From: Paeniglutamicibacter gangotriensis Lz1y
GTDB lineage: Bacteria > Actinomycetota > Actinomycetes > Actinomycetales > Micrococcaceae
Assembly: GCF_000348945.1 (NCBI RefSeq)
Contig: NZ_AOCK01000005.1
Location: forward strand, 248,001 to 312,000
DNA: 64,000 nt
Direction: 5' to 3'
Shown here one piece after another: positions 16,716 through 25,401 of this stretch. The translations under genes and the position numbers were made by a program. The number at the start of each line of letters is the position of its first letter. The stretch's first letter is position 1. The notes under the pieces are model-generated. The model did not search any database, was not told the origin of the DNA, and saw nothing but the letters and a program-made list of their open reading frames with translations.

Positions 16716-17435
16716 ATGATCAAGAACGTGAACGAACCAACTACCGCCCCCTCGCCAACCGCCTCACGCACCGCAGGATCCCAGACTCTGGCCCGCGGGC
16801 TGGAGGTGTTGCGCCTGGTGGCAGGCACCCCGGCAGGTCTGAGCATCAATGAAGTTGCCGAGCACGCGGGTATCCATCGCACCGGTGCTTACCGGCTACT
16901 TAATACACTCTGCGATGCCCAACTGCTGCACCGCGGCGCGGATAGTCGCTACCGTGGCGCCGCGGGGCTGCTCACCCTCTCGGCCTCGGCCTATCATTCG
17001 CTGCTGGCCGCCGCCGAGCCGGTGCTACGCAGGTACGCCGATGAGCTGGGCGCCACCCTGGCACTGATTGTCCGCGAGGGGGCAGAGGCCATCGCCCTGC
17101 GGGTCACCGCACCGACTTCGGGCACATATCACGTCTCGTTCGCCGAGGCCTCGCGGCATCCATTGGATCTGGGGGCCGCGGGCCACGCGATCTTGGCCAG
17201 CGAGCCGGAGAACATCGGAGAGGATCCCCGCGTCACCGCCGCCCGGACCCACGGATATGCGCAAACCTTCGGCGAGGTCGAACCCGGCATGCACGGCCTG
17301 GCGGTACCGCTGGCCCGCGACATCTGCGGTGTCCCCGCCTGCCTGAACCTGATCACCGTGCGGCAAGACCAAGCCACCTCCGCCGTCGCAGTGTTGCAGC
17401 AAGCTGCCCGCGCGCTCGAGGGCTCACTGACCTAG
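16716..17435 (+). CDS. IclR-family transcriptional regulator (probable MhpR-like)
   Basis: A full-length IclR protein of 239 residues. The winged helix covers residues 20-80 (GLEVLRLVAGTPAGLSINEV ... HRTGAYRLLNTLCDAQLL). The effector domain follows with LGAAGHAILAS and a late Cys-Gly-Val-Pro-Ala segment. E. coli MhpR, the activator of the mhp genes, belongs to this family, and the gene lies immediately upstream of mhpA on the same strand, so a role in mhp control is reasonable. Two ATG codons (16711 and 16716) overlap in different frames; the second is in frame. No clear ribosome site was seen. Confidence 0.82.
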   Translation: MIKNVNEPTTAPSPTASRTAGSQTLARGLEVLRLVAGTPAGLSINEVAEHAGIHRTGAYRLLNTLCDAQLLHRGADSRYRGAAGLLTLSASAYHSLLAAAEPVLRRYADELGATLALIVREGAEAIALRVTAPTSGTYHVSFAEASRHPLDLGAAGHAILASEPENIGEDPRVTAARTHGYAQTFGEVEPGMHGLAVPLARDICGVPACLNLITVRQDQATSAVAVLQQAARALEGSLT

Positions 17436-17526
17436 CCTTCCGTACCCCATGGGCGACCGACGCGGCACCTCCGTGCCAACTGATGGCACGACTGCTTTGA
17501 CGTGCATCACAGGGACTGGTGAAATA

Positions 17527-17567
17527 GGTATCACTAGTTGTGCAGATACCGATTAGGTTGTGCACTA
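17527..17567. promoter_or_regulatory. Operator/promoter region upstream of mhpA
   Basis: An inverted repeat GGTATC/GATACC (17527-17532 with 17545-17550) encloses ACTAGTTGTGCA. GTTGTGCA is repeated directly at 17537-17544 and 17557-17564, about two helical turns apart. TGCACTA at 17561-17567 matches half of the TetR-side palindrome at 10028-10039. The IclR regulator encoded just upstream or the TetR protein could bind here. Confidence 0.45.
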
Positions 17568-17590
17568 TTTACACACACGGAAAGTTTGAT

Positions 17591-19321
17591 GTGGCCATGA
17601 ATAACATCCCCGCCAGCGAAGTCCTGATCATCGGAGCCGGTCCCGCCGGCCTCATGCTCGCCAACATCCTGGGGATGTACGGCCGCAGCGTCACGGTACT
17701 CGAAGCCCGCGACGAGCTCATCGACTACCCGCGCGGTGTGGGCCTCGATGACGAATCGCTGCGCACCATCCAGACCGTCGGCCTGGTCGACACGGTGCTG
17801 CCACACACCGCACCGCAACACATCATGCGTCTGGTCAACGGCGCAGGCAAAACCATCCTGATCAACAACCCGCAAACCCAAGAATTCGGTTGGGATCGCA
17901 AGCACGCCTTCATCCAGCCCGAGGTCGACAAGTCGCTGTACGAGGGCCTGGCCCAGTATTCCAACATCAACGTGCACTTCGGCCACCAGGTCGAGGACGT
18001 TATCGAGGACGAATCCGGTGTCACGGCCCTCGCCTTGGTCACCGGCGCCGACGGCACACAAACCGAACGCCGCTTTTCCGCGCAGTACCTCGTGGGCTGC
18101 GAGGGCGGCAAGTCCCCGACCCGCAAGCGCATGGGCGTGGGCTTCGAGGGAGATTCCCCCTCCACCCGCTGGCTCGTGGTCGATGTCGACAACGACCCGC
18201 TGGGAACCCCGAACGTCTTTTTGGGCGCGGATCCCAAACGTCCGTATGTCTCCATTGGGCTGCCGCACGCGGTGCGTCGCTGGGAGTTCATGCTTCACGA
18301 CGGCGAGGACGAATCGGTGGTCACCTCGAAGGAATGGGTGGCCGAGATGCTCAAGGACCACGTTCCCGACCCGCACAACCTGTCCTATATCCGCCGCCGC
18401 GTTTTCACCCACCACGGACGCGTGGCCGGATCCTTCCGCAAGGGCCGCCAAGTCATTGCCGGCGACGCAGCACACCTGATGCCCGTCTGGATGGGTCAAG
18501 GCTGGAACTCGGGCATGCGCGATGCCACCAACCTGGGCTGGAAGCTCACCAGCATCCTGACCGGCACCGCCGGCGAGGACATCTTGGACACCTACACCTC
18601 CGAGCGCAAGGACCATGCCAAGGCCATGGTCGACTTGTCCATGACCTTCGGCTCGGTCATCAAACTCACCAACCCGCTGGCCGTTGCCGCCCGCGACGCT
18701 GCCTCCGCGGTACTCAACCTCTTCCCCTCGGCCAAGAGCTACTTCTCCGATATGCGCTTCAAGCCGATGCCGCGTTACACCACCGGCGTCCTGGCCGATC
18801 CCACCACAAAGGCCTCGGGAACCGCTGCCGCACGCCTCACCAGCAGGCTGATTCCGGTACTCACCGCCAACAACAAGGTCTCCCCCGTCGGCGTCCAATT
18901 CCCCCAGCCGCGGGTGAACTCCACCCTGGGTGAGAACCTGCTGCTCGATGACGCCATTGGTAATTGGTGGACCGTGCTGGTCTGGGGCAACGATCCTGTC
19001 GATGTGCTGCCCACCGCCTCCATCAAGGCCCTTGAGGCGCTCGGCGCCAAGCTGGTGGCCCTCGTTCCCGAGACCCAGCGCGAATGGGCCGAGGAAAACA
19101 TGAGTGACGGGGTACTGGTATTGGGCGATCACACCGGCCGCATGAAGAAGTGGTTTGACGAACGTCCGACCCCGATGATCTTCCTGCGTCCGGACCGCTT
19201 TGTTGCCGGGGCCTGCCTGCACCAGAATGGGCCCGCAACGCTTCAGGCCATCTTGGACTCCATGGGCCGCGCCGCCGAACAGCACCGAGCAAAGTCACAA
19301 GGTTCCACGCTGTCCGTATAG
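17591..19321 (+). CDS. mhpA: 3-(3-hydroxyphenyl)propionate/3-hydroxycinnamate hydroxylase
   Basis: A class A flavoprotein monooxygenase of about 576 residues. It has the FAD fold EVLIIGAGPAGLMLANILG near residue 10, the conserved DG-type segment YLVGCEGGKSPTRKRMG near 170, and GDAAHLMPVWMGQGWNSGMRDATNLGWKL near 290. It would use NADH and O2 to place a second hydroxyl on the ring, giving 2,3-dihydroxyphenylpropionate for MhpB. I prefer GTG at 17591, since GGAAAG lies six bases ahead; ATG at 17597 is the alternative. It is separated from mhpBDFE by five genes but completes that pathway. A thioredoxin-like C-terminal extension may be present after residue 400. Confidence 0.87.
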   Translation: MAMNNIPASEVLIIGAGPAGLMLANILGMYGRSVTVLEARDELIDYPRGVGLDDESLRTIQTVGLVDTVLPHTAPQHIMRLVNGAGKTILINNPQTQEFGWDRKHAFIQPEVDKSLYEGLAQYSNINVHFGHQVEDVIEDESGVTALALVTGADGTQTERRFSAQYLVGCEGGKSPTRKRMGVGFEGDSPSTRWLVVDVDNDPLGTPNVFLGADPKRPYVSIGLPHAVRRWEFMLHDGEDESVVTSKEWVAEMLKDHVPDPHNLSYIRRRVFTHHGRVAGSFRKGRQVIAGDAAHLMPVWMGQGWNSGMRDATNLGWKLTSILTGTAGEDILDTYTSERKDHAKAMVDLSMTFGSVIKLTNPLAVAARDAASAVLNLFPSAKSYFSDMRFKPMPRYTTGVLADPTTKASGTAAARLTSRLIPVLTANNKVSPVGVQFPQPRVNSTLGENLLLDDAIGNWWTVLVWGNDPVDVLPTASIKALEALGAKLVALVPETQREWAEENMSDGVLVLGDHTGRMKKWFDERPTPMIFLRPDRFVAGACLHQNGPATLQAILDSMGRAAEQHRAKSQGSTLSV

Positions 19322-19379
19322 GTGCCCGGACCGCCCCGAACCACCATGACAGACACGGTCCCTGCCCTGCCTGCGGAAC

Positions 19380-20159
19380 CTAACCCGCTGAGCCCCGGCT
19401 AGGTGCCGCGTGGGCAAGAGCCGGTTGGTCATCGAACACCGGGGCCATCTTCCGGCCGGCCGCATGCAGGATCCGCTGCGTCGTTTCCTTCTCCACCGCC
19501 GAGGCGGCTGCCGCCGAGGCGGCTGCCGCCGGAGGACCGGGCACCCAGGTCCACCGGTTCCGCTGCGCCAGCTCGCGCAGGTTCGTCCGGTTCCGCTCAT
19601 GCAGGGAGGTGGGTGCTGCAGGGAAACTTCCGAGCACCAATACGCCGTCGACAAAGCCGCGGGAGACCGCGGCTTCCAGGGTCAGCGCAGTGTGGTTCAA
19701 CGTGCCCAGGTCCGGACGGGCGACCACCACCAAACGTGCTCCCAGCGCGCGGGCCATGTCGGCGATGGTTTCCCCCGCAAGTGTCAGGGACACCAGCAGT
19801 CCGCCGGCACCCTCGACGATGACGACCTCGTGCTCGCGCGCCAGTGCTTGGACGCGCCGCACGTGGTCCGCTAGGGTTGGCAGAGCTTCCGCCGCGGCGA
19901 TCCCGCCGGAGTGCAGGGCGGCGTCCACCGGAGCCATGGGATCGGCCAGCCGGGCGCCTTCTTCCAAGGTCAGTGCCCGCGGATTCCCGAGCCAGTGACC
20001 GATCGAGTGCACATCCCCGCCCTGCCCGGGTTCCACACCGGTTTGGGTCGGCTTGTAGATGGCAACCCGCGCGCCCCCTTCCAGGGCGCAGGCGGCCAGG
20101 GCTGCGGTGACAACGGTCTTGCCGACGTCGGTGTCGGTCCCGGTGACCACAAGGATCAT
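19380..20159 (-). CDS. bioD: Dethiobiotin synthetase
   Basis: A 259-residue enzyme with the P-loop GTDTDVGKT at residues 7-15, YKPTQTGV near 36 and EGAGGLLV near 115, all typical of BioD. It would close the ureido ring of dethiobiotin from 7,8-diaminopelargonate, CO2 and ATP. The start at 20159 overlaps the stop of the P450 gene by four bases (ATGA); a start 33 bases upstream is less likely. A low-complexity alanine and serine stretch (about residues 205-220) is unusual for the family. It is the last gene of the biotin operon. Confidence 0.9.
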   Translation of the reverse strand: MILVVTGTDTDVGKTVVTAALAACALEGGARVAIYKPTQTGVEPGQGGDVHSIGHWLGNPRALTLEEGARLADPMAPVDAALHSGGIAAAEALPTLADHVRRVQALAREHEVVIVEGAGGLLVSLTLAGETIADMARALGARLVVVARPDLGTLNHTALTLEAAVSRGFVDGVLVLGSFPAAPTSLHERNRTNLRELAQRNRWTWVPGPPAAAASAAAASAVEKETTQRILHAAGRKMAPVFDDQPALAHAAPSRGSAG

Positions 20160-21325
20160 GTCGCTGCCCCCGCCGCGGCCAGCGAGGTCCACACCGTCCG
20201 GGGTGCCTGGAAGGAGAGCAGGTGCATCCAGTCAGGTTCCGGGCCGGCCGGCTCGAGGCCCGGCAGGGCGCGTGCCGCGGCATTCAGGACCACCTCGGTT
20301 TCCATCCGGGCCAGCCCCGCGCCCAGGCAGCGGTGGATCCCGAAACCGAAGGCCAGCGAATCGTCGTTCTCCTCCCCCAGGACCCCGCCGGAGAGCTTGA
20401 GCACCAGCTGCTCCCCTTGGGCAAAATGTTCCCCGTCCAGTTCGGTGTCCGCGGCGACGCTTCTGCGCCAGGTCGGTACCGAAGAGGCCTGCGCCAGCAC
20501 CTGGCCCACTAGGTCCGCAGCGGATTCTTTTTCGGTGCACCGGGCCCAACGGCGTTCGTGCAGGGCGGTGCGCAGCGCGGTCTGGATCAGCATGGCGGTG
20601 GTTTCCTGCCCGGCGATCATCAGAAAGTAGCCCAGCGAGCGGATCCTCGCCGGGTCGAGCCCGGAGTGGTGCAACGCGGCATAGAGGTTCGAATCGTCGC
20701 GGGCCACCGCCTCGGCCACGGAGGTGTCGAGCCAGGCATGGAATTGCGCGGCGCTTGCCGCAAGTTCCTTCTGGCGTTGCGCGTCGGGCCAGCCCCAGAA
20801 GAGCTCCAGCGAGTCCCGGCTCCAGCGCTTGAGCTCCGCGACCGGCGGGATCGGGACCCCGGTGAGCCGGTGCATGACCTCCGGTGGGATCACCGCGGCC
20901 AGATGGTGTGCCAGATCGATGCGCTCGCCGCTGCGGTATTGCTCCGCAAGCTCCGCGCAGATCCCTTGCACCCGCTCCCTGATGGGCCCGGCCTGTGCGG
21001 CCACCTTCGCGGGGCTGAAGAACCTGGCCACCACCCGGCGGACATTCAGGTGCTCGGCCCCGCCGGCGCTGGCCAGCACCGGCGGCAGCGAGAACCGCTG
21101 GGCGGCCAAGATGCGCAGGGCAGCAGGTTCCAGGTCGATGGCCGTGTCCAGGGCGTTCTCGGGCGTAAAGTCCTCGGGGCGCAGAAGGATCCGGCGTACC
21201 AAGCCGGGGTCCTCGATGCTGCGGTAGCGGCGGTTGATTTCTTCCGGGTAGGCAGCGGGCAGCGGTCCGTCCAGCGGCGCCCGCTCGGCGAGCGTTGCGT
21301 GCCGGGCCGTCATAGGGCAACTCAT
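20156..21325 (-). CDS. Atypical cytochrome P450 embedded in the biotin operon
   Basis: This 389-residue protein is a bacterial class I P450. The I-helix motif AGQETT lies at 238-243. The haem-binding loop FGFGIHRCLGAG has the thiolate at Cys333. The K-helix, however, reads QVLA at 275-278 where ExxR is expected, and the meander between the K' region and the haem loop is shortened. It sits between bioF and bioD with ATGA overlaps at both ends and GGAGGA before its ATG at 21325. In Bacillus the P450 BioI makes pimeloyl-ACP by cleaving acyl-ACP, so this protein may supply the pimeloyl precursor; no bioC or bioH is seen here. That role is inference. A catalytically altered P450 is also possible. 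Confidence 0.82.
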   Translation of the reverse strand: MSCPMTARHATLAERAPLDGPLPAAYPEEINRRYRSIEDPGLVRRILLRPEDFTPENALDTAIDLEPAALRILAAQRFSLPPVLASAGGAEHLNVRRVVARFFSPAKVAAQAGPIRERVQGICAELAEQYRSGERIDLAHHLAAVIPPEVMHRLTGVPIPPVAELKRWSRDSLELFWGWPDAQRQKELAASAAQFHAWLDTSVAEAVARDDSNLYAALHHSGLDPARIRSLGYFLMIAGQETTAMLIQTALRTALHERRWARCTEKESAADLVGQVLAQASSVPTWRRSVAADTELDGEHFAQGEQLVLKLSGGVLGEENDDSLAFGFGIHRCLGAGLARMETEVVLNAAARALPGLEPAGPEPDWMHLLSFQAPRTVWTSLAAAGAAT

Positions 21326-22536
21326 GATTCTTCCTCCAGGATGGTGGCGGCAATGGTGTGCAGGGCGGCGAGCAGCTCGCGCCGGTGGTGGTTGGCGTGG
21401 GCGGTGATCCTCAGCCGGGAGATCCCGTCCGGGACGCTCGGTGGACGGAAGCAGGCCACGGCGATGCCGCGGGCGCGCAGGGCTGCGGCGGTGCGCACCG
21501 CGATGGCGGCGTCCGCCATGGTGATCGAGTGCACCGCGCCGGCACCCCGCTCGATGCGCCCAGACAGCTGCGGCACCGCGGCCAGGGTGTCGTGCACCAG
21601 GGCGGCGTTGCGCCCCAGCCGTCCCAACAGCTGAGCGTCGGCCAGTTCCAGGGCGGCCAGTGCGGCGCCGGCGGCGGCCGGGACCAGCGCGGTGTCGAAG
21701 AGGAAGGTGCGGGCGGTGTTCACCAGGTGCTCGCGCAGCAACCCCGCCGCTTCCCCGCCCAGTAGCACCACCCCTCCTTGGGCGCCCAGGGCCTTGGAGA
21801 GCGTGGCGGTGGCGATGACGTGCCCTGCCCCGGCCAGTCCGGCGGCGCGCAGAGCCGATCCGGTGTGCGTGGCGGCCAGCGAGTGGGCTTCGTCGATGAG
21901 AAGCAGCGCTCCGAACTCGGTGCACAGTGCACCCGCGGCGGCCAGGTCGGCGGCGTCCCCCAGCACCGAATAGACGGATTCGAGCACCAGGGCCACGCGC
22001 GGGGCCGGTGCAGGCGAGTCGCGGTTTGCCTCAAGCAGCGCCCTGGCGGCGTCGAGGTCGTTGTGTGCGGCGGTGGCCACCCTGGCCCCGGAGAGGCGGG
22101 CGCCGTCGATCAGGCTGGCGTGGGCGTGGGCGTCGAGGATGAAGTGGCTGCCCGGTCCGCCCAGGGCCTGCAAGACACCGAGGTTCGCGGTGTATCCGCT
22201 GGAAAACACCAGCGCTGCAGCCCTGCCGGTGTAGTCGCACAGCGCCTCCTCGAGCGCGGTGTGCACCGCCAGGGTGCCGGTGGCCACGCGGCTGGCGGCG
22301 GCACCTGCCCCGTGGCGGGCAGCGGCCTCCCCGGCGGCGGCACGCACCGCCGGGTGCGCACCAAGGCCCAGGTAGTCGTTGGAGGCCAGGTCCACCAATT
22401 GCCCGCGATTGCTCTCCACCCGGTGCAGCCCGCGGGCCGCGCGCACCCTCGCCCGTCCGCCCAGCCATCTCTCCCATGTCTCCGGAACCGCCGTGTGCGC
22501 CTCGGCGGCCGGGGCGCTGCTAGGAGCCGTGGACAT
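21322..22536 (-). CDS. bioF: 8-amino-7-oxononanoate synthase
   Basis: A PLP-dependent alpha-oxoamine synthase of 404 residues. Evidence includes LASNDYLGLGAHP near residue 50, the aspartate motif LLIDEAHS near 210 and the PLP lysine in TATLSKALGAQGG near 240. It would condense pimeloyl-ACP or pimeloyl-CoA with alanine. The ATG at 22536 lies inside the end of bioA, a 17-base overlap; a start at 22554 is also open. It overlaps the next gene, the P450, by four bases. Confidence 0.9.
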   Translation of the reverse strand: MSTAPSSAPAAEAHTAVPETWERWLGGRARVRAARGLHRVESNRGQLVDLASNDYLGLGAHPAVRAAAGEAAARHGAGAAASRVATGTLAVHTALEEALCDYTGRAAALVFSSGYTANLGVLQALGGPGSHFILDAHAHASLIDGARLSGARVATAAHNDLDAARALLEANRDSPAPAPRVALVLESVYSVLGDAADLAAAGALCTEFGALLLIDEAHSLAATHTGSALRAAGLAGAGHVIATATLSKALGAQGGVVLLGGEAAGLLREHLVNTARTFLFDTALVPAAAGAALAALELADAQLLGRLGRNAALVHDTLAAVPQLSGRIERGAGAVHSITMADAAIAVRTAAALRARGIAVACFRPPSVPDGISRLRITAHANHHRRELLAALHTIAATILEEES

Positions 22537-23896
22537 GTTCCACCGCCGCGACAAGGGCCGCGCCCAGTAGCCGAATCTCGTCCCTGCTACTGATGTAGGG
22601 CGGCATGACGTAGAGCAGGTCGCGGAAGGGCCGCACCCACGCCCCCTGGCGGACCGCGGCCGCTGTCACCTCTGCCAGGGCAACAGGTTCGTGCAGCTGG
22701 ATGACGCCGACCCCGCCCAGCACGCGCACGTCTTTCACGGACGACAGCGCGGCGGCCGGGTCGAGGGCTTCTCGCAGCCCTGTTTCCAGCGCGGCAATCT
22801 GCTCGCGCCAGGGCGCATCGGCGGCGCGCGGGTCGCCTCCGCCGGTGAGCAGTCCCAGCGAGGCGTTGGCCACCGCACAGGCCAGCGGGTTGCCCATGAA
22901 GGTGGGCCCGTGTAGCAGCGCCGAGCCGCTGCCGTACGCCCCGTCCAGGGCGCCTGCGACCTTCGGGGTGCAGAGCATCGCGGCCAGGGTCAGGTAGCCG
23001 CCGGTCAGCGCCTTGCCCACGCACATCACATCCGGCACCACGCCCGCCCATTCGCTGGCAAACAGCGTGCCGGTGCGCCCGAAACCGGTGGCGATCTCAT
23101 CGAGCACCAGCAGCAGGTCGTGTTCGTCGGCGATCTCGCGCAGCACGCGCAGCGCAGCCGGGGCATAGACGTACATGCCCCCCGCGCCCTGCAGGACCGG
23201 CTCGGCAATGATCCCGGCCAGTTCCGGGGCATGGGCCGCGGCCAGCGCGCGGGCCTCGGTTTCCCAGACGGTAAACTCGGCCGCATCGAATTCCCAGCTG
23301 CCTTCCACTGTCAGCCGGGCGGCCGGGGGCCGGGGCAGGAAGAGTTGTTCGGCCCCGGGACGGGCGAAGGCCGCGTGCATGCCGTCGACCGGGTCGCAGA
23401 CGCCCATCGCCGCGAAGGTGTCCCCGTGGTAGCCGCCGCGCAGCGCGGCGAAGCGCTGCCGACCGGTGTGCCCGCGGGCGTGGTGGTACTGCAGCACGAG
23501 CTTGAGCGCGACCTCCACGGAGATCGACCCGGAGTCGGCCAGGAACACGTGGGACAGGTCGCCCGGGGCCATGGCCACCAGCCGCTCGGCCAGTTCCACG
23601 GCAGGGGCGTGGGTCAGCCCGCCGAACATCACGTGGCTGAACGAATCGATCTGTGCGTGGGCGGCGGCATCCAGCACCGGGTGGCGGTAGCCGTGCACCA
23701 TCGACCACCAGGAGCCCATGCCGTCGATTACCTCGTGGGTGCCATGAGCGTCCTCGAGCGTGAGCCGCACACCCTTGGCCCCGGTGACCGCGTAGCGAGC
23801 ACCGGCGTCCAGGGAGGCATAGGGGTGCCAGAGCAGGCCGGCGTCCCGGGCCAGCAGGTCCTGCCCCTGGCTCACCAGGCTGGTTGCGGCGTTCAT
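22520..23896 (-). CDS. bioA: Adenosylmethionine-8-amino-7-oxononanoate aminotransferase
   Basis: This 458-residue class III aminotransferase carries LLWHPYASL near residue 20, [16 protein letters not shown] near 55, the cofactor aspartate in [13 protein letters not shown] near 255 and the PLP lysine in [15 protein letters not shown] near 285. These segments identify BioA, which uses SAM as amino donor. The start at 23896 overlaps the bioB stop by four bases (ATGA). It is second in the operon. Length and motifs are normal for the family. Confidence 0.92.
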   Translation of the reverse strand: MNAATSLVSQGQDLLARDAGLLWHPYASLDAGARYAVTGAKGVRLTLEDAHGTHEVIDGMGSWWSMVHGYRHPVLDAAAHAQIDSFSHVMFGGLTHAPAVELAERLVAMAPGDLSHVFLADSGSISVEVALKLVLQYHHARGHTGRQRFAALRGGYHGDTFAAMGVCDPVDGMHAAFARPGAEQLFLPRPPAARLTVEGSWEFDAAEFTVWETEARALAAAHAPELAGIIAEPVLQGAGGMYVYAPAALRVLREIADEHDLLLVLDEIATGFGRTGTLFASEWAGVVPDVMCVGKALTGGYLTLAAMLCTPKVAGALDGAYGSGSALLHGPTFMGNPLACAVANASLGLLTGGGDPRAADAPWREQIAALETGLREALDPAAALSSVKDVRVLGGVGVIQLHEPVALAEVTAAAVRQGAWVRPFRDLLYVMPPYISSRDEIRLLGAALVAAVEHVHGS

Positions 23897-25122
23897 GCGT
23901 TGGGGATTTCCCCGGTTCCTGCACCGCGGCGACGCAGCACCGGTTCGGCGCCGTGGGCCGGGCCGCAACCCAGGGAAGCCCCCGCACCGCAACCGGAACC
24001 GCAGGAACTTCCACATCCCGGGGCCTCGGTGGCGGCAGGGGCTTCGTCTGCCCGGTGGCGCAGGCGTGCAGCGAGCTCGGCCGGGTCGGTGTCCTCCTGG
24101 CCCAGGATCACGTACCCGGAGTCGGAGATCATTTCCAGGTCGCGGCGCGCATCCTGGCCCTCACTGGTGAGGTAGTCGCCGAGGAACAACGAGTTGGCCA
24201 CGGCCAGCGCGGTGGCCTGCAGGGTGCGCAGGTGCATTTCGCGCCCGGCGGCCATGCGCAGTTCGGCGGAGGGTGCGGCCAGGCGGACCAGGGCCAGGAT
24301 GCGCAGGCACGCCAGCGGGGTCAGGTGCCAGGTCCCGGCCAGCGGGGTGCCGTCGAAGGGCATCAGGAAGTTCACCGGAATCGAGTCGGCTTCCAGCTCA
24401 CGCAGCGCGAAGACGGCCTCGACGAGCTGCTCGGGGGTCTCGCCCATGCCCACGATGAGCCCGGAGCACGGGGAGAGTCCGGCGTCCTTGGCCGCCCCGA
24501 TGGTGTCCACACGCTCGGCGAAGGTGTGGGTCGAGCAGATCTCCGGGTAGAGGGATTCGGCGGTGTTCAAGTTGTGGTTGTAGGCATCGGCACCGGCGTC
24601 GCGCAGCTTTTGCGCCTGCCCGTCCTTCAGGATCCCCAGGCAGGCGCAGACCTCCACCTGCGGGTTCTCGTCCTTGATCTGGCCGATCATGGTGGCCACG
24701 CGGTCCACGTCGCGGTTGCTGGGTCCCTTGCCGGAGGCGACCATGCACACACGTGAGGCGCCGCCGGCAATGCCGAGCCCGGCCTGGTGCACGGCCTCGT
24801 CGGGCTTGAGCCAGGTGTACTTGAGGATCTCGGCTTTGGAACCCAGGCGCTGGGAGCAGTAGGTGCAGTCCTCGGGGCAAAGCCCCGACTTGAGGTTCAC
24901 CAGGTAGTTGACCTTCACGGTGTTGCCGAAGTGCTTGCGGCGCAGGGTTCCCGCCGCGGCGATCAGTCCGAGGGTGGCCTCGTCCGGGGTCTGCAGGACG
25001 GCGAGCGCTTCGTCGGTTGTGAGCCGGTGTCCGGCATCGATGCGCGCGGCCAGCTCTGCGGCATCCAGGATCCCGTTGGAGGCAGCTGCGGCGGGCGCAG
25101 GGATGGTGTTGGTCGTGGTCAT
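23893..25122 (-). CDS. bioB: Biotin synthase with cysteine-rich C-terminal tail
   Basis: A 409-residue radical SAM enzyme. The [4Fe-4S] motif CPEDCTYC uses Cys82, Cys86 and Cys89. YNHNLNTAE and the later [16 protein letters not shown] are BioB hallmarks. It would insert sulfur into dethiobiotin. After the normal end, a tail with [19 protein letters not shown] adds four closely spaced cysteines, plus Gly, that the E. coli enzyme lacks; this may bind metal or aid cluster supply. The ATG at 25122 is preceded by GGAAGG. Two BioQ-like operators lie upstream. Confidence 0.92.
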   Translation of the reverse strand: MTTTNTIPAPAAAASNGILDAAELAARIDAGHRLTTDEALAVLQTPDEATLGLIAAAGTLRRKHFGNTVKVNYLVNLKSGLCPEDCTYCSQRLGSKAEILKYTWLKPDEAVHQAGLGIAGGASRVCMVASGKGPSNRDVDRVATMIGQIKDENPQVEVCACLGILKDGQAQKLRDAGADAYNHNLNTAESLYPEICSTHTFAERVDTIGAAKDAGLSPCSGLIVGMGETPEQLVEAVFALRELEADSIPVNFLMPFDGTPLAGTWHLTPLACLRILALVRLAAPSAELRMAAGREMHLRTLQATALAVANSLFLGDYLTSEGQDARRDLEMISDSGYVILGQEDTDPAELAARLRHRADEAPAATEAPGCGSSCGSGCGAGASLGCGPAHGAEPVLRRRGAGTGEIPNA

Positions 25123-25202
25123 GGCGGGGGGCCTTCCGGTCGGGCGCTTCTCGGCGGTGACATGGGAGTCCGGGCCATGCACAATGCATTCCGAACATCA
25201 CG

Positions 25203-25217
25203 TTGAACACCGTTCAA
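25203..25217. promoter_or_regulatory. BioQ-like operator 1 upstream of bioB
   Basis: TTGAACACCGTTCAA is a palindrome with core TGAAC-N3-GTTCA. This closely matches the BioQ box described in Corynebacterium and Mycobacterium (TGAAC-N3-GTTAC). It lies 81 bases before the bioB start. Binding by a BioQ protein encoded elsewhere is inferred. Confidence 0.65.
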
Positions 25218-25243
25218 TGATTCTTGCACCACACTACTCAACA

Positions 25244-25260
25244 GTTGAACACTGTTCAAC
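25244..25260. promoter_or_regulatory. BioQ-like operator 2 upstream of bioB
   Basis: GTTGAACACTGTTCAAC is a perfect palindrome around a central C. It extends two more paired bases on each side and contains TGAAC-N3-GTTCA. Its centre is 42 bases from the first box, about four helical turns, so two repressor dimers could sit on the same face of the DNA. Confidence 0.68.
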
Positions 25261-25401
25261 TGCATTTCCGCCGCCTCGTCTATCGCCCCGATTCAGGGAC
25301 CGGTACCGCATGGGTCGGGGAGGTGCCGCTGCCCGGCCCGAGGGCGCCGGGCGACACAGGGGAACGGTCCCGTGGAGCAAGCCGGACCATAGACTTGGCC
25401 C

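Noticed and set aside
17534-19285. 583-codon minus-strand frame opposite mhpA
   Set aside because: mhpA on the plus strand has complete FAD motifs. The antisense frame has Gly/Val/His-rich composition without any recognisable fold.
19496-19530. Short GGC/GCC-rich repeat that looked like a small tandem repeat
   Set aside because: It encodes the alanine-rich stretch in BioD. The units are irregular and explained by low-complexity coding sequence.
22520-22554. Overlap of bioA and bioF suspected as a frameshift
   Set aside because: Both proteins are complete with normal ends. The overlap is consistent with the other overlapping junctions of the operon.
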